Shown here: one piece after another, positions 30,547 to 39,692 of the stretch
How positions within the stretch are numbered: the first letter of the stretch is position 1
Layout of the letters: every line of letters starts with the position of its first letter
Assembly (NCBI RefSeq): GCF_012272835.1
Contig: NZ_JAAWWK010000006.1
Span: 124,001-188,000 of the forward strand
Length of the DNA stretch: 64,000 nucleotides
Direction of reading: 5' to 3'
From: Spongiibacter thalassae
GTDB taxonomy: Bacteria > Pseudomonadota > Gammaproteobacteria > Pseudomonadales > Spongiibacteraceae
The notes under the pieces: model-generated
Told to the model about the DNA's origin: nothing
The model's database searches: none
What the model saw: only the letters and a program-made list of their open reading frames with translations
Program-made: the position numbers and the translations under genes

Positions 30547-31992
30547 ATGCAATGGGAAACTGTCATCGGGCTGGAAGTACACGTTCAGCTGACTACGAAA
30601 TCGAAAATTTTCTCGGGTGCCAGCACCGCCTTTGGCGCTGAGCCCAACACCCAGGCCTGCGCGGTTGACCTGGCCCTGCCCGGCACCCTGCCGGTACTCA
30701 ATGAGCAGGCGGTCAAGGACGCCATTCTGTTCGGTCTGGCCATCGACGCTGACATTTGCCGCGACTCGGTCTTTGAGCGCAAGAACTACTTCTACCCCGA
30801 CCTGCCCAAGGGTTACCAGACCAGCCAGATGGACAAGCCTATTGTCGGCCCCGGCGTGGTGGAAATTGGATTGGAAGATGGCAGCACACGCCGTATCCGG
30901 GTCCACCATGCCCACCTTGAAGAGGATGCGGGCAAGTCACTGCACGAGGACTTCTCGGGCATGAGCGGCATCGACCTGAACCGCGCCGGCACGCCGCTGA
31001 TCGAAATCGTCTCTGAACCCGATATGCGCAGCGCCGAAGAAGCCGTGGCCTATCTGCGTAAAATCCACTCCATTATTACCTACCTCGGCGTGTCCGACGG
31101 CGATATGTCCCAGGGCTCAATGCGCTGCGACGCCAATGTCTCGGTTCGACTGAAGGGCGAGGAGGAGTATGGCACCCGGGCGGAAATCAAAAACATCAAC
31201 TCCTTCCGCTTCGTCGAGCGCGCCATCAAGGTTGAAGCCCAACGACAAATCGACCTGATCGAAGACGGCGGCAGGGTGGTACAGGAAACCCGGCTGTACG
31301 ACAGCGACAAGAACGAAACCCGCTCCATGCGCAGCAAGGAAGAAGCCAACGACTATCGCTACTTCCCCTGCCCCGACCTGCTGCCGGTGCATATCGAACA
31401 GTCATTGATCGATCAGCTGCGGGACACCTTGCCGGAGCTACCCGACGCCAAGCGCCTGCGCTTTGAACAGCAATACGGGCTGTCTACCTACGACGCCGCG
31501 CTGCTCACCGCCGAACGCTGCATCGCCGATTACTTTGAAACCGCCGCAAGCACTGCCGGCGATGCCAAACTGGCGGCGAACTGGGTCAATGGCGAATTAT
31601 CCGCTGCACTGAATCGCGACAATCTGCACCTTAGCCAAAGCCCCGTCAGCGCCGAGCAGCTCGGCGGCCTGATCCAGCGAATCCGCGACAACACCATCTC
31701 CGGCAAGATTGCCAAACAGGTATTTGAGGCTCTGTGGAATGGCGAGGGGGACAGCGCCGACGCGGTGATTGAAAGCAAGGGCCTCAAGCAAGTCTCCGAC
31801 AGCGGCGCACTGGAGGCCATGATCGACGAAGTGATTGCCGCCAACCCTGCCCAGGTTGAACAGTACCGCGCCGCAGACGACGGCAAGCGCAAGAAACTGA
31901 TTGGCTTTTTCGTCGGCCAGATTATGAAAGCCTCCAAGGGCCAGGCCAACCCTGGCATGGTCAACCAACTTCTCGGCAAGAAACTGGGCTGA
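30547..31992 (+). CDS. gatB: Glutamyl-tRNA(Gln)/aspartyl-tRNA(Asn) amidotransferase subunit B
   Basis: Subunit that binds mischarged tRNA, phosphorylates the attached Glu or Asp and adds ammonia. The 481-residue product from ATG 30547 (GAGGAG upstream) begins [20 protein letters not shown]. It has [36 protein letters not shown] and the C-terminal YqeY-like tail domain (about 330-481) ending [14 protein letters not shown] longer reading from 30406 overlaps gatA and is rejected. Confidence 0.96.
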   Translation: MQWETVIGLEVHVQLTTKSKIFSGASTAFGAEPNTQACAVDLALPGTLPVLNEQAVKDAILFGLAIDADICRDSVFERKNYFYPDLPKGYQTSQMDKPIVGPGVVEIGLEDGSTRRIRVHHAHLEEDAGKSLHEDFSGMSGIDLNRAGTPLIEIVSEPDMRSAEEAVAYLRKIHSIITYLGVSDGDMSQGSMRCDANVSVRLKGEEEYGTRAEIKNINSFRFVERAIKVEAQRQIDLIEDGGRVVQETRLYDSDKNETRSMRSKEEANDYRYFPCPDLLPVHIEQSLIDQLRDTLPELPDAKRLRFEQQYGLSTYDAALLTAERCIADYFETAASTAGDAKLAANWVNGELSAALNRDNLHLSQSPVSAEQLGGLIQRIRDNTISGKIAKQVFEALWNGEGDSADAVIESKGLKQVSDSGALEAMIDEVIAANPAQVEQYRAADDGKRKKLIGFFVGQIMKASKGQANPGMVNQLLGKKLG

Positions 31993-32033
31993 GCCCCCTT
32001 GCCCCATAGCATTTGAAAGCACAGGACAGAACG

Positions 32034-32324
32034 ATGAAAAAAGACAAAGAAAAGGTATTGGACGAAGTCTGGACCGAAGATCGCGTACGGGAGTTTCTCA
32101 GCGTAGAACCCAAGGCCGGCACCAACGCCGACTTCCACAAGCTATTGAAAGCCTATCAAAGCATGCGCGCCGACGATTTTGAGTTATTCATTGGCATGTT
32201 CCTGGAAAGCGGCGGCGATATTAACGCCACCGACTCCGCTGGTCGCACGGTGCTCAGCTATGCTCGCGAACACCGCAACTCCACCGAGTTCGTGGCTGCG
32301 CTGGAGAAAAACGGCGCTGCCTGA
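32034..32324 (+). CDS. Small uncharacterised protein with one ankyrin-like repeat (PA4642-like)
   Basis: A 96-residue cytosolic protein without signal or membrane segment. Its first half (WTEDRVREFLSVEPKAG, ADFHKLLKAYQSMRADDF) resembles the Pseudomonas PA4642 family as I remember it. The second half, ESGGDINATDSAGRTVLSYA, reads like a single ankyrin repeat. The ATG at 32034 has AGGA seven bases upstream. It follows gatB by 41 bp and converges with the Smr gene. Function unknown. Confidence 0.75.
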   Translation: MKKDKEKVLDEVWTEDRVREFLSVEPKAGTNADFHKLLKAYQSMRADDFELFIGMFLESGGDINATDSAGRTVLSYAREHRNSTEFVAALEKNGAA

Positions 32325-32329
32325 GGCTG

Positions 32330-32917
32330 CTAACGCGACTCTGTGCGACCGCGACTCAGGCGGTCGCGATTCTCCTGCTTCTTGCGCTCACTCTTGCGCA
32401 ACAACACATAGGCCGCCCCCGCGCCACCATGCTGGGGCTGCGCACTGCAAAATGCCTGCACTTCCTCCATCTCGGGTAACCAGAGGTTGATGTACGACTT
32501 CAGCACCGCCGCACCGGACTGGTTGTGGTGACCGCGTCCGTGGACAATGATCAGAGTGCGCAGATCCAGGCGCATCGCTTCACGAATAAACTCGAAAACC
32601 TGCACCCTGGCCATTTCCACTGTCACCTTGTGCAGATCCAGGCGCGCCTCTATGTCATAGCGACCCTGCTTCAATTTGCGAAACACACCGTGCTGCACCC
32701 CTTCTCGACGGTATTCCAGCACGTAGTATGGGTCTAAAAAGGGGATTTCAGCGGTGGACAAAAAATTTCGCGGCGCCCGGCTGGCCGTCGCAGCCTGACG
32801 GCGGGCCGCTATTGCCCAGGGCGAAGTACTGACCTTTTGCAGGGCGACGCGCTCCTCCTGGGGCAGACGTTGCACACCCTGCATCTCTGCGGCAAACAAG
32901 GCATCATCGTCACTCAT
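32330..32917 (-). CDS. Smr-domain protein
   Basis: A 195-residue protein with a C-terminal Smr (small MutS-related) domain, of the SmrA/SmrB/YdaL group; Smr domains are nucleases or ribosome-associated RNA cleavers in other species. Seen motifs are LDLHKVTVEMARVQVFEFI and LIIVHGRGHH, plus AYVLLRKS near the end. The first loop reads LDLHK where the classic form is LDLHG. The ATG at 32917 has GGGGGA upstream. It is convergent with the small ankyrin-like gene and divergent from the CWC gene. I cannot assign a subtype. Confidence 0.85.
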   Translation of the reverse strand: MSDDDALFAAEMQGVQRLPQEERVALQKVSTSPWAIAARRQAATASRAPRNFLSTAEIPFLDPYYVLEYRREGVQHGVFRKLKQGRYDIEARLDLHKVTVEMARVQVFEFIREAMRLDLRTLIIVHGRGHHNQSGAAVLKSYINLWLPEMEEVQAFCSAQPQHGGAGAAYVLLRKSERKKQENRDRLSRGRTESR

Positions 32918-32972
32918 TACATCCCCCTTGAAACTACTCTGCACCCCGTACGATATGCGCTATTATCCGCCA

Positions 32973-33179
32973 ATGACGCAAACAACCGCAAACCCGCAAC
33001 TCTGCCCACTGTGTGGTCAGGCTAATCAATGCGCCGTTGCCGCCAATCGGGACCCGGCAACCTGCTGGTGCATGTCTACACCGATCAACCGCACCGCCGT
33101 GGCCACGGCCCGCGAACAGCGACTGCCACAATACTGCCTGTGCCCTCAGTGCGGAACAGCCGCCCCGGCGCAAACCTAG
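32973..33179 (+). CDS. Cysteine-rich CWC-family small protein
   Basis: A 68-residue protein with CPLCGQANQC, CWC and CLCPQCG motifs: seven or more cysteines in paired CxxC arrangements, matching the cysteine-rich CWC domain family (likely zinc-binding, function unknown). The start is most likely ATG 32973; two further in-frame ATGs (32928 and 32955) would lengthen it. Its stop overlaps by four bases the end of the convergent secreted-protein gene. Confidence 0.75.
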   Translation: MTQTTANPQLCPLCGQANQCAVAANRDPATCWCMSTPINRTAVATAREQRLPQYCLCPQCGTAAPAQT

Positions 33180-33550
33180 TCGTAATCCGCTGCCAGCGCC
33201 TCGTAACGGGCGCAGGCCGGGGTGGAATTGTCGCTCGCTTCCAGCTCGGCGCAGCTCTGCTCGGCCAGCGAACGCATACACGCCGTCGCCGGCTGGTACA
33301 GAGGATGGCCGCTGGCGGACGCCACCCTGGAAAATTGCCCCTGCATGGTCATGCAGAGCTGGTCGATATGCTGCATGAGCATCGCTTCCATTTCCGGTGC
33401 CATCGCCTCTCCCGCGAGACTGGCTTTCGCGCACTGTTTACTTTTCTCGCACATTGCCGAGGCCGCTTCGAGAAAGGCATCGCTGTACACGCTCATGGGC
33501 GCCATCGCGATCAACAACACCGCCCACCATTTAATCCGCGCGCTGTTCAT
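33176..33550 (-). CDS. Predicted secreted cysteine-containing protein, unknown function
   Basis: A 124-residue protein with an N-terminal signal peptide (about residues 1-23, ending MSVYSDA) and a mature helical region with six cysteines (in MCEKSKQCAKA, QLCMTM, ACMRS, QSCAEL and ACARYE), a spacing that suggests intramolecular disulfides in the periplasm. I do not recognise a family. It follows a second small secreted protein after 20 bp on the same strand, so the two may be an operon. Confidence 0.65.
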   Translation of the reverse strand: MNSARIKWWAVLLIAMAPMSVYSDAFLEAASAMCEKSKQCAKASLAGEAMAPEMEAMLMQHIDQLCMTMQGQFSRVASASGHPLYQPATACMRSLAEQSCAELEASDNSTPACARYEALAADYD

Positions 33551-33570
33551 TTCAGCCGGCCTCCTGCCGC

Positions 33571-33825
33571 TTATTCCGCTTCCGGTACGATTTCCACTAT
33601 GACCTTGCCACCATCGGCATAGCGCTTAACGATGGCCTGCAGTACCACCGGCCCGCCGTCCTGCTCGACAACCGTCACCCGCGTACCCGGGGCGTAACGC
33701 TGGCTGCCGGGGTCCGCCGCGACCTCATCACCAATGGCCAGGCTCGCAATATTTACCGCAGTCAATGGCGCCGCTTGCAGCGTCACTGCCAACATCAACA
33801 GGATTCCACCCAGAACGTATTTCAT
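33571..33825 (-). CDS. Small predicted secreted protein, unknown function
   Basis: An 84-residue protein with a clear signal peptide (MKYVLGGILLMLAVTLQAAP) and a mature part rich in beta-branched residues (VTVVEQDGGPVV, GGKVIVEIVPE), possibly an SH3-like or small beta-barrel fold. No cysteine in the mature region and no family recognised. It is 20 bp upstream of the cysteine-containing secreted protein, in the same direction. Confidence 0.6.
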   Translation of the reverse strand: MKYVLGGILLMLAVTLQAAPLTAVNIASLAIGDEVAADPGSQRYAPGTRVTVVEQDGGPVVLQAIVKRYADGGKVIVEIVPEAE

Positions 33826-33978
33826 GGCTCACTCTCACTCATATTAACAGGCGCCATCCACCGCCACGCCTGCTGCCAGTCTAGCAAGCTGTGGCCGTGC
33901 TGGGCAGCAGGAAATACTATTGGATGTTTGCCGGCGGCAACGTACCATGTGACCAACACCACAGTCAGGATCCCGACA

Positions 33979-34707
33979 ATGAGCCAAAAAGCCCTGAGCG
34001 GCCCACAGTATCTCGCGCGCGGCTTTCAATTACTGCGACTGCCCGGTATCCGCCTATTTGTCGCCCTGCCACTGGCCATCAACACCTTGATTTTCGGCCT
34101 GCTGAGTTACTTTGCCGTGGGACGCTTTTCCCACTGGATCAACCAACTCATCGACTGGCTACCGGACTGGCTGGGCTTTCTCGAATGGCTGCTGTGGCCA
34201 CTGGCGGTGATTCTGCTACTGGCCATTGTCATGTATCTGTTCAGCACCATCGCCAACATCGTCGCGGCCCCCTTCAATGGCCTGCTGGCGGAAAAGCTGG
34301 AGGAAATCCTGAGTGGCGAGGAAGTCAGCGGCCGCGAAACCTTCGTCTCGGCACTGGCCAGCTTTCCCCGAAGTATGGGCCGCGAGTGCCAAAAGCTGTT
34401 GTATTACGCGCTGTTTGCCATTTTGACGCTGATCGCCAGTTTTATTATTTCACCACTGGCACCAATACTGTGGTTTTGCATGAATGCGTGGATGATGGCG
34501 ATCGAATACGCCGACTACCCGATGGATAATCACAAGCTCAGCTTCAAGGAGGCTCGCCGCCGGCTGGAAAAGCAGCGTTTCACCAGCTTCGGTTTTGGCG
34601 CGGTGGTGATGGTGGGTACGATGATTCCCATCGTTAATCTGATTATTATGCCGGCCGCCGTATGTGGCGGCACGGTCATGTGGCTGGAACGTCTGAAGCA
34701 GCAATAG
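33979..34707 (+). CDS. cysZ: Sulfate transporter CysZ (EI24 family)
   Basis: Inner-membrane protein of the EI24/CysZ family, a proton-coupled sulfate importer for cysteine synthesis. The 242 residues have several long hydrophobic segments (LFVALPLAINTLIFGLLSYF and LLWPLAVILLLAIVMYLF) and the conserved AAPFNGLLAEKLEE loop and YADYPMDNHKLSF. The start is ATG 33979; upstream codons in the same frame are unrelated. No other cys genes are adjacent. Confidence 0.9.
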   Translation: MSQKALSGPQYLARGFQLLRLPGIRLFVALPLAINTLIFGLLSYFAVGRFSHWINQLIDWLPDWLGFLEWLLWPLAVILLLAIVMYLFSTIANIVAAPFNGLLAEKLEEILSGEEVSGRETFVSALASFPRSMGRECQKLLYYALFAILTLIASFIISPLAPILWFCMNAWMMAIEYADYPMDNHKLSFKEARRRLEKQRFTSFGFGAVVMVGTMIPIVNLIIMPAAVCGGTVMWLERLKQQ

Positions 34708-34742
34708 CGCTCACCTCCCCCGGAAACCCAGGGCGGCGCGCC

Positions 34743-36110
34743 TTATTTCAGCAGCACTTCCGGCGGCTGCTCACAGGGCAATTTCATACCCAGCTCGGCT
34801 TCAATGTCCGGCAGCAAAAAGGCATCGTCTTCACAGGCGAAGCTGATTGAGGTGCCCGTGGCCCCCGCACGACCGGTACGACCAATACGGTGAACGTAGT
34901 CATCGGGCTCTTCCGGCAAGGTGTAATTCACCACATGACTGATACCCTTGACGTGAATACCGCGACCCGCCACATCGGTTGCCACCAGACACTCGATTTC
35001 GCCATCCTTGAATTGCTGTAAAGTGCGCGAGCGCTTGTTCTGAGGAATTTCCCCTGACAACAAACCACAGCGCACTCCCGCCTTGCGCAGACGCTCCTGC
35101 AGACGCCGTGTTTCGTCCCGGCGGTTGGCAAACACGATGACACTGGTTACCTCAGGCTGGCGCACGATATTGAGTAACACGCGGAATTTGTCCTGGGACT
35201 CGACCAAATAGACCTTTTGGTCCACGGAGTCAGTCGCCACCGATTCCGGCTCGATTTCGATACTGACCGGCGCCTCTGTCCACTGCTCGGTCAGCCGAAT
35301 AATATCGTCGGTAAACGTCGCACTGAACAACAGAGTCTGACGGTGGGTTTTACGCGGCGTCAGCCGAACGATACGTTTTACTTGCGGGATAAAGCCCATA
35401 TCCAGCATTCGGTCGGCTTCGTCGATAACCAGCAGCTCGACCTGATCCAGGTAGAGATCACGGCGCCCGGCAAAGTCGAGCAAGCGCCCGGGGGTTGCCA
35501 CCACCACATCGACCAGCTGATTGGTTAATTTTTCCTGCTGTTTTTGATAATCCATTCCGCCTATCAGGGTCACCACGTTCAACCCGGTATGCTTACCGAG
35601 CAAGCGGGCATCTTCGGCTATTTGCACCACCAATTCCCGGGTTGGCGCGATCACCAAAGCACGGGGCTCCCCGGCAAAGCGCTCCTCTTCCACAGGGTTG
35701 GCCAGCAGGTCGTTGAAGATCGTAATCAAAAAGGCTGCCGTTTTACCGGTGCCCGTCTGCGCCTTGCCGATAACATCGTTGCCGCGCAGGGTGTGGGGCA
35801 GCGACGCCGCCTGAATAGGAGAGCAATACTGAAAGCCCGCATCGGCAATCCCACGCATCAACCTCACATCCAGATCCAGGTCGTGGAAGCGGGTCTTACC
35901 ATCTTCGGGGGGCACCACAAATTGATCCAGCGTCCACGGCGTCGCCGGGGCCTCCTGGCGCTTGCGCGCCGAGGCGCGGCCACCGCGCTTGCCCTCAGAC
36001 TGTCGTTGGGTTCGGGCGGTATCGTCGCGCCCCGTTTCGGCGGAGGCCGCAGCCTCGGTTGAGCCCTTTTTCTGCTGGTTGCCAGCGGGTGAAAACAACT
36101 TACGTAGCAA
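34743..36110 (-). CDS. rhlB: DEAD-box RNA helicase RhlB-like
   Basis: ATP-dependent RNA helicase, in E. coli the degradosome partner of RNase E. The 455-residue protein has a basic disordered N-terminal extension (about 1-60), Q motif [14 protein letters not shown], motif I AQTGTGKT, motif II DEAD (VIDEADRML), motif III SAT and motif [12 protein letters not shown]. The start is TTG at 36110 with AGAAGAGA upstream, a weak initiation region. The basic extension resembles Pseudomonas RhlB. Other DEAD paralogues (RhlE, SrmB) are less likely, because the C-terminus is short. Confidence 0.85.
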   Translation of the reverse strand: MLRKLFSPAGNQQKKGSTEAAASAETGRDDTARTQRQSEGKRGGRASARKRQEAPATPWTLDQFVVPPEDGKTRFHDLDLDVRLMRGIADAGFQYCSPIQAASLPHTLRGNDVIGKAQTGTGKTAAFLITIFNDLLANPVEEERFAGEPRALVIAPTRELVVQIAEDARLLGKHTGLNVVTLIGGMDYQKQQEKLTNQLVDVVVATPGRLLDFAGRRDLYLDQVELLVIDEADRMLDMGFIPQVKRIVRLTPRKTHRQTLLFSATFTDDIIRLTEQWTEAPVSIEIEPESVATDSVDQKVYLVESQDKFRVLLNIVRQPEVTSVIVFANRRDETRRLQERLRKAGVRCGLLSGEIPQNKRSRTLQQFKDGEIECLVATDVAGRGIHVKGISHVVNYTLPEEPDDYVHRIGRTGRAGATGTSISFACEDDAFLLPDIEAELGMKLPCEQPPEVLLK

Positions 36111-36196
36111 AATGATCTCTTCTTCAATTATGTCGCGAATTGGTCATTCTAGCATCATTCCCCGTTAACGACGGGATTTATCCATGAACGGCAAGA

Positions 36197-36868
36197 CTAC
36201 GACGCGGCGTTTTTTGCCTCGACCAAGCCCCGTGCCTGAGTATCCAAATAGTAATCCAGACTCAGCCAACGCCCCGCTCCGGTGAAAAACAGGGTCAGCA
36301 ACATAATAAAATAGGTGGCGGCAAATTCAATCCCATTATTAAGCACGGCAAAACCGCCTTTTTCAGTCAGCCAGTTGTAATTACCGTGTTCCATAAGCAG
36401 CTCTCTGGCCCGCTGCAGACGCTTGCCGACCTGAACGCTGTTTTCCAGACTCTGCTGGGCCAGCGGCACACCGACATCGGCGAGCGGTTTGGCCGTACTG
36501 GTGGCCGGATTCGACGGCGCAATGGCAAACCAACCATTGTCCCAGTGCACGGTATAAGCGGCGACAAGCATCGTCACCATCAGCGGAATACACGCCCACC
36601 GGGTCGCCAGACCAAATAACAGCAAAAAGCCCCCCACCAATTCGGTGTAGCTGGCCAGATACGCCATTATTTCCGGCTCGGGCAGCCCCAGGCCGTGATT
36701 GAACCAATTAATGGTGTCCTCGAGGTGGTAGAGCTTATACAGGCCAGCCGCAATCATTATCGGCGCAAGGTACAGCCGGATTAACAGGGGCGCGAGAAAC
36801 TCCAACGGCCGGAACAAGGCAAAGAAATGATCCTGGACAAAGTAATAGGCTCGCAGCAGCACAACCAT
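36197..36868 (-). CDS. DoxX-family membrane protein
   Basis: A 223-residue inner-membrane protein of the DoxX/TQO family. It has hydrophobic segments LAPLLIRLYLAPIMIAAGLY, ELVGGFLLLFGLATRW, IPLMVTMLVAAYTVHW and FAATYFIMLLTLFF, with a soluble insert between the third and fourth (about 125-175). DoxX proteins are linked to thiol or quinone redox processes; substrate unknown here. The ATG at 36868 is preceded by AAGGAGGTGGTG, and the reading upstream enters the end of moeB and is rejected. Confidence 0.82.
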   Translation of the reverse strand: MVVLLRAYYFVQDHFFALFRPLEFLAPLLIRLYLAPIMIAAGLYKLYHLEDTINWFNHGLGLPEPEIMAYLASYTELVGGFLLLFGLATRWACIPLMVTMLVAAYTVHWDNGWFAIAPSNPATSTAKPLADVGVPLAQQSLENSVQVGKRLQRARELLMEHGNYNWLTEKGGFAVLNNGIEFAATYFIMLLTLFFTGAGRWLSLDYYLDTQARGLVEAKNAAS

Positions 36869-36920
36869 CACCACCTCCTTTTTTATCTTATGAATATAGG
36901 TGAAGAGTTGCACTATGCCA

Positions 36921-37679
36921 CTAAGTGACGGCGGAGCAAACCGGGCAGGCGGGATCCTTGGCCAAACGCAGCTGCCGAATCTCCATCGTCGCGGCATCGA
37001 TCAGCAGTAGACGACCCACCAGGGTGTCACCAAAACCGGCCAGGCATTTGAGAGCCTCAATCGCCTGCATACTGCCCACCATGCCCACCAACGGCGCCAA
37101 CACACCGCTTTCGGCACAGTTGAGCGCAGCGTCGTCACTGTCATGGTAAAGACAGCGGTAACACGGACTGTCGGGGCGGCGAAAGTCAAACACGCTGAGC
37201 TGCCCCTCACTGCGAATCGCCGCGCCGGATACCAGCGGCACCTTTGCGGCACAGCAGGCGGCATTAAGGGCGAAGCGGGTGGTGAAGTTATCGCTGGCAT
37301 CGACCACCACATCGGCGGCGGCGACCGCCTCGTGGAGGGCATCCCCGGACAGCCGGCATTCACTGGCCACCACTGACACCTCCGGATTCAGCTCGGCAAC
37401 CGTCGCCGCCGCCGATGCGACCTTGCTGCGGCCGATATCGGCATTGCCGTGGGCGATCTGCCGCTGGAGATTACTCAGCTCCACCTCGTCGTCGTCCACC
37501 AGCTGCAACACCCCGACCCCGGAAGCGGCCAGATACATGGCCACCGGAGAGCCCAGCCCACCCATGCCGACAATCAGCGCCCGGCTCGCCAGCAGTTTCG
37601 CCTGGCCCTCGACATCCAGGGCGGGCAATAGAATATGGCGACTGTAGCGCAGCAACTGCTGGTTATTCAGCTCACTCAT
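36921..37679 (-). CDS. moeB: Molybdopterin-synthase adenylyltransferase MoeB
   Basis: E1-like enzyme that adenylates the C-terminus of MoaD (or ThiS) for sulfur transfer. The 252 residues have the nucleotide motif GMGGLGSPVAMYLAASGVG, LSNLQRQIAHG and two zinc CxxC pairs (CYRCLY and CPVCS). There is no rhodanese tail. Because related proteins are ThiF and HesA, the MoeB name rests on the prmC-moeB neighbourhood known from Pseudomonas. It overlaps the end of prmC by four bases. Confidence 0.88.
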   Translation of the reverse strand: MSELNNQQLLRYSRHILLPALDVEGQAKLLASRALIVGMGGLGSPVAMYLAASGVGVLQLVDDDEVELSNLQRQIAHGNADIGRSKVASAAATVAELNPEVSVVASECRLSGDALHEAVAAADVVVDASDNFTTRFALNAACCAAKVPLVSGAAIRSEGQLSVFDFRRPDSPCYRCLYHDSDDAALNCAESGVLAPLVGMVGSMQAIEALKCLAGFGDTLVGRLLLIDAATMEIRQLRLAKDPACPVCSAVT

Positions 37680-38536
37680 TGATTTCCCTCAACCCAACAT
37701 CCGGCGGTAACCCGCTCGTGGTCACCGTAGTCCCGGTAGCTGGCGACATCAACATACCCGCGCCGAGAGAGCTGCTCGCGCACCTTTGGCGCCTGCTGAT
37801 ACCCATGTTCCAGATACAAGCGACCACCGTCGCACAGGTAGCCGGGGGCCGCGCTGGCAATGTAAGCGAGATCGGCCATGCCCTCGGCGGGGGCGACCAG
37901 CGCCGAGGCTGGCTCATAGCGCAGGTCACCCTGCTGCAAATGAGGGTCAGCCCCATCAATGTAGGGCGGATTACTGATAATGACATCGAACCGCAGTTCG
38001 GCTGGCAGACTTTCAAACCAGTCGGACTGCCGCACTGACACCTGCTGAAAACCCAGCTTGCGGCGGTTGTTTTCGGCAAGCGCCACCGCGCCGGGATGCT
38101 TGTCCACCGCCCAGATTTCCCAGGTGGGCAACTCGCTGGCCAGCGCCAGTGCAAGGGCACCGGTTCCCGTCCCCAGATCAAGCAACCGGCCGGCCGGCTG
38201 GCCGCGGTAGTGATCCAGCACTCTCTCGACCAGGCATTCACTGTCGGGACGGGGAATCAGGGTATCGGCAGACACTTCAAGGCGCAGTGACCAGAAGTCC
38301 CGGTAGCCCAGAATATGCGCAATCGGTTCGCCAGCTGCACGACGAGCAAACAGAGTTTCGAAACACCGCCACTGGGCATCATCAAGGCAGCGCTCCGGCC
38401 AGGTGTATAAATAGCTGCGCGGCTTGTCCAGCACATGGCATAACAGCAGCGACACATCCAGCTGCGGAGTATCGCTGACCTCCACCAAACGGTGCTGCAA
38501 GGCCAGTGCATCGGCAATGCTGCGGACGGAAGACAT
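37676..38536 (-). CDS. prmC: Release factor glutamine methyltransferase PrmC
   Basis: N5-glutamine methyltransferase that modifies the GGQ motif of RF1 and RF2 and so speeds termination. The 286-residue protein has a helical N-terminal domain and a SAM-binding core with LLDLGTGTGALALALASEL and the catalytic ISNPPYID (NPPY). The ATG overlaps the prfA stop by one base (TAATG), so the modifier and its substrate RF1 are translationally coupled. Confidence 0.95.
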   Translation of the reverse strand: MSSVRSIADALALQHRLVEVSDTPQLDVSLLLCHVLDKPRSYLYTWPERCLDDAQWRCFETLFARRAAGEPIAHILGYRDFWSLRLEVSADTLIPRPDSECLVERVLDHYRGQPAGRLLDLGTGTGALALALASELPTWEIWAVDKHPGAVALAENNRRKLGFQQVSVRQSDWFESLPAELRFDVIISNPPYIDGADPHLQQGDLRYEPASALVAPAEGMADLAYIASAAPGYLCDGGRLYLEHGYQQAPKVREQLSRRGYVDVASYRDYGDHERVTAGCWVEGNQ

Positions 38537-39618
38537 TACTCTGCCATCGCGGCCAGCATATCGGCCTGATGTTCATGGCGAAGAGGGCCTACCACCGTAT
38601 CGATATCGCCCTGTATAAACTCGTCGAGCTTGTACAGCGTGAGGTTGATCCGGTGATCTGTCACCCGCCCCTGGGGAAAGTTATAAGTGCGAATACGCTC
38701 GGAACGATCGCCACTGCCCACCAGATTGCGGCGCTCGTCGGCCTGGGCTTGCTGGTGCTGGCTGTTGCGCACATCGTTGATCTTGGCCGCCAGCAGCGAC
38801 ATGGCCCGGGCGCGGTTTTTGTGCTGCGACCGCTCATCCTGACACTCCACCACAATGCCGGTGGGAATATGGGTGAGGCGAACCGCTGAATCGGTTTTGT
38901 TGACGTGCTGCCCACCGGCGCCGCTGGCGCGATAGGTATCAATACGCAAATCTGCCTTATTGATTTCAATATCGTCCATTTCCTCTGGCTCCGGCATTAC
39001 CGCCACGGTGCAGGCAGAGGTATGGATGCGGCCCTGGGATTCGGTTTCCGGCACCCGCTGTACCCGGTGGGCACCAGACTCGAATTTCAAGTGGGCGTAG
39101 ACGTCCTTGCCGGCCACGCGGCTGATAATTTCCTTGTAGCCACCGTGCTCGCCTTGACGCTCGCTGAGAATTTCAATGCGCCAACCCTTGCGCTCGGCAA
39201 AGCGGGAATACATACGAAACAGATCGCCGGCAAAAATCGCCGCCTCGTCGCCGCCAGTACCCGCGCGAATTTCCAGAAACACGTTGTGGGAGTCATTCGG
39301 GTCGCGGGGCAACAACAGCGCCTGCAATTCCTGCTCCAGGCGCTCTATCTCCTCCTCAGCCGCCGCAATTTCCTCCTGCGCCATCTCGCGCATGTCGGCG
39401 TCATCTTCCTCCAGCATGAGGGTCGCCGCGTCGCGGTCGTCACAGACCTGGCGATACTGCGCATAGCTGTTCACCACCGGCTCAATTTCAGCATATTCCT
39501 TGGAAAGAGCGCGAAAGCGATCCTGGTCGGCGATGATTTCACCATCGCTCAGCAGCGCACCGATCTCTTCGTAGCGATCAAGCAGGTTTTCCAGTTTGGT
39601 GTGAATTGAAGCCTTCAT
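38536..39618 (-). CDS. prfA: Peptide chain release factor 1
   Basis: RF1, which reads UAA and UAG stop codons. The 360 residues match the family length and contain the peptidyl-hydrolysis motif [20 protein letters not shown] near residue 230, the [11 protein letters not shown] segment and a codon-recognition loop. It is followed by prmC and preceded by hemA after a 74-bp gap, the conserved hemA-prfA-prmC arrangement. Confidence 0.97.
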   Translation of the reverse strand: MKASIHTKLENLLDRYEEIGALLSDGEIIADQDRFRALSKEYAEIEPVVNSYAQYRQVCDDRDAATLMLEEDDADMREMAQEEIAAAEEEIERLEQELQALLLPRDPNDSHNVFLEIRAGTGGDEAAIFAGDLFRMYSRFAERKGWRIEILSERQGEHGGYKEIISRVAGKDVYAHLKFESGAHRVQRVPETESQGRIHTSACTVAVMPEPEEMDDIEINKADLRIDTYRASGAGGQHVNKTDSAVRLTHIPTGIVVECQDERSQHKNRARAMSLLAAKINDVRNSQHQQAQADERRNLVGSGDRSERIRTYNFPQGRVTDHRINLTLYKLDEFIQGDIDTVVGPLRHEHQADMLAAMAE

Positions 39619-39692
39619 GGGATCTCATTTATTCAAGCAAGGGCGGGAGTATACACCGGCATCAACCGGGCTGTGCAGCAGTGGACGCAACG

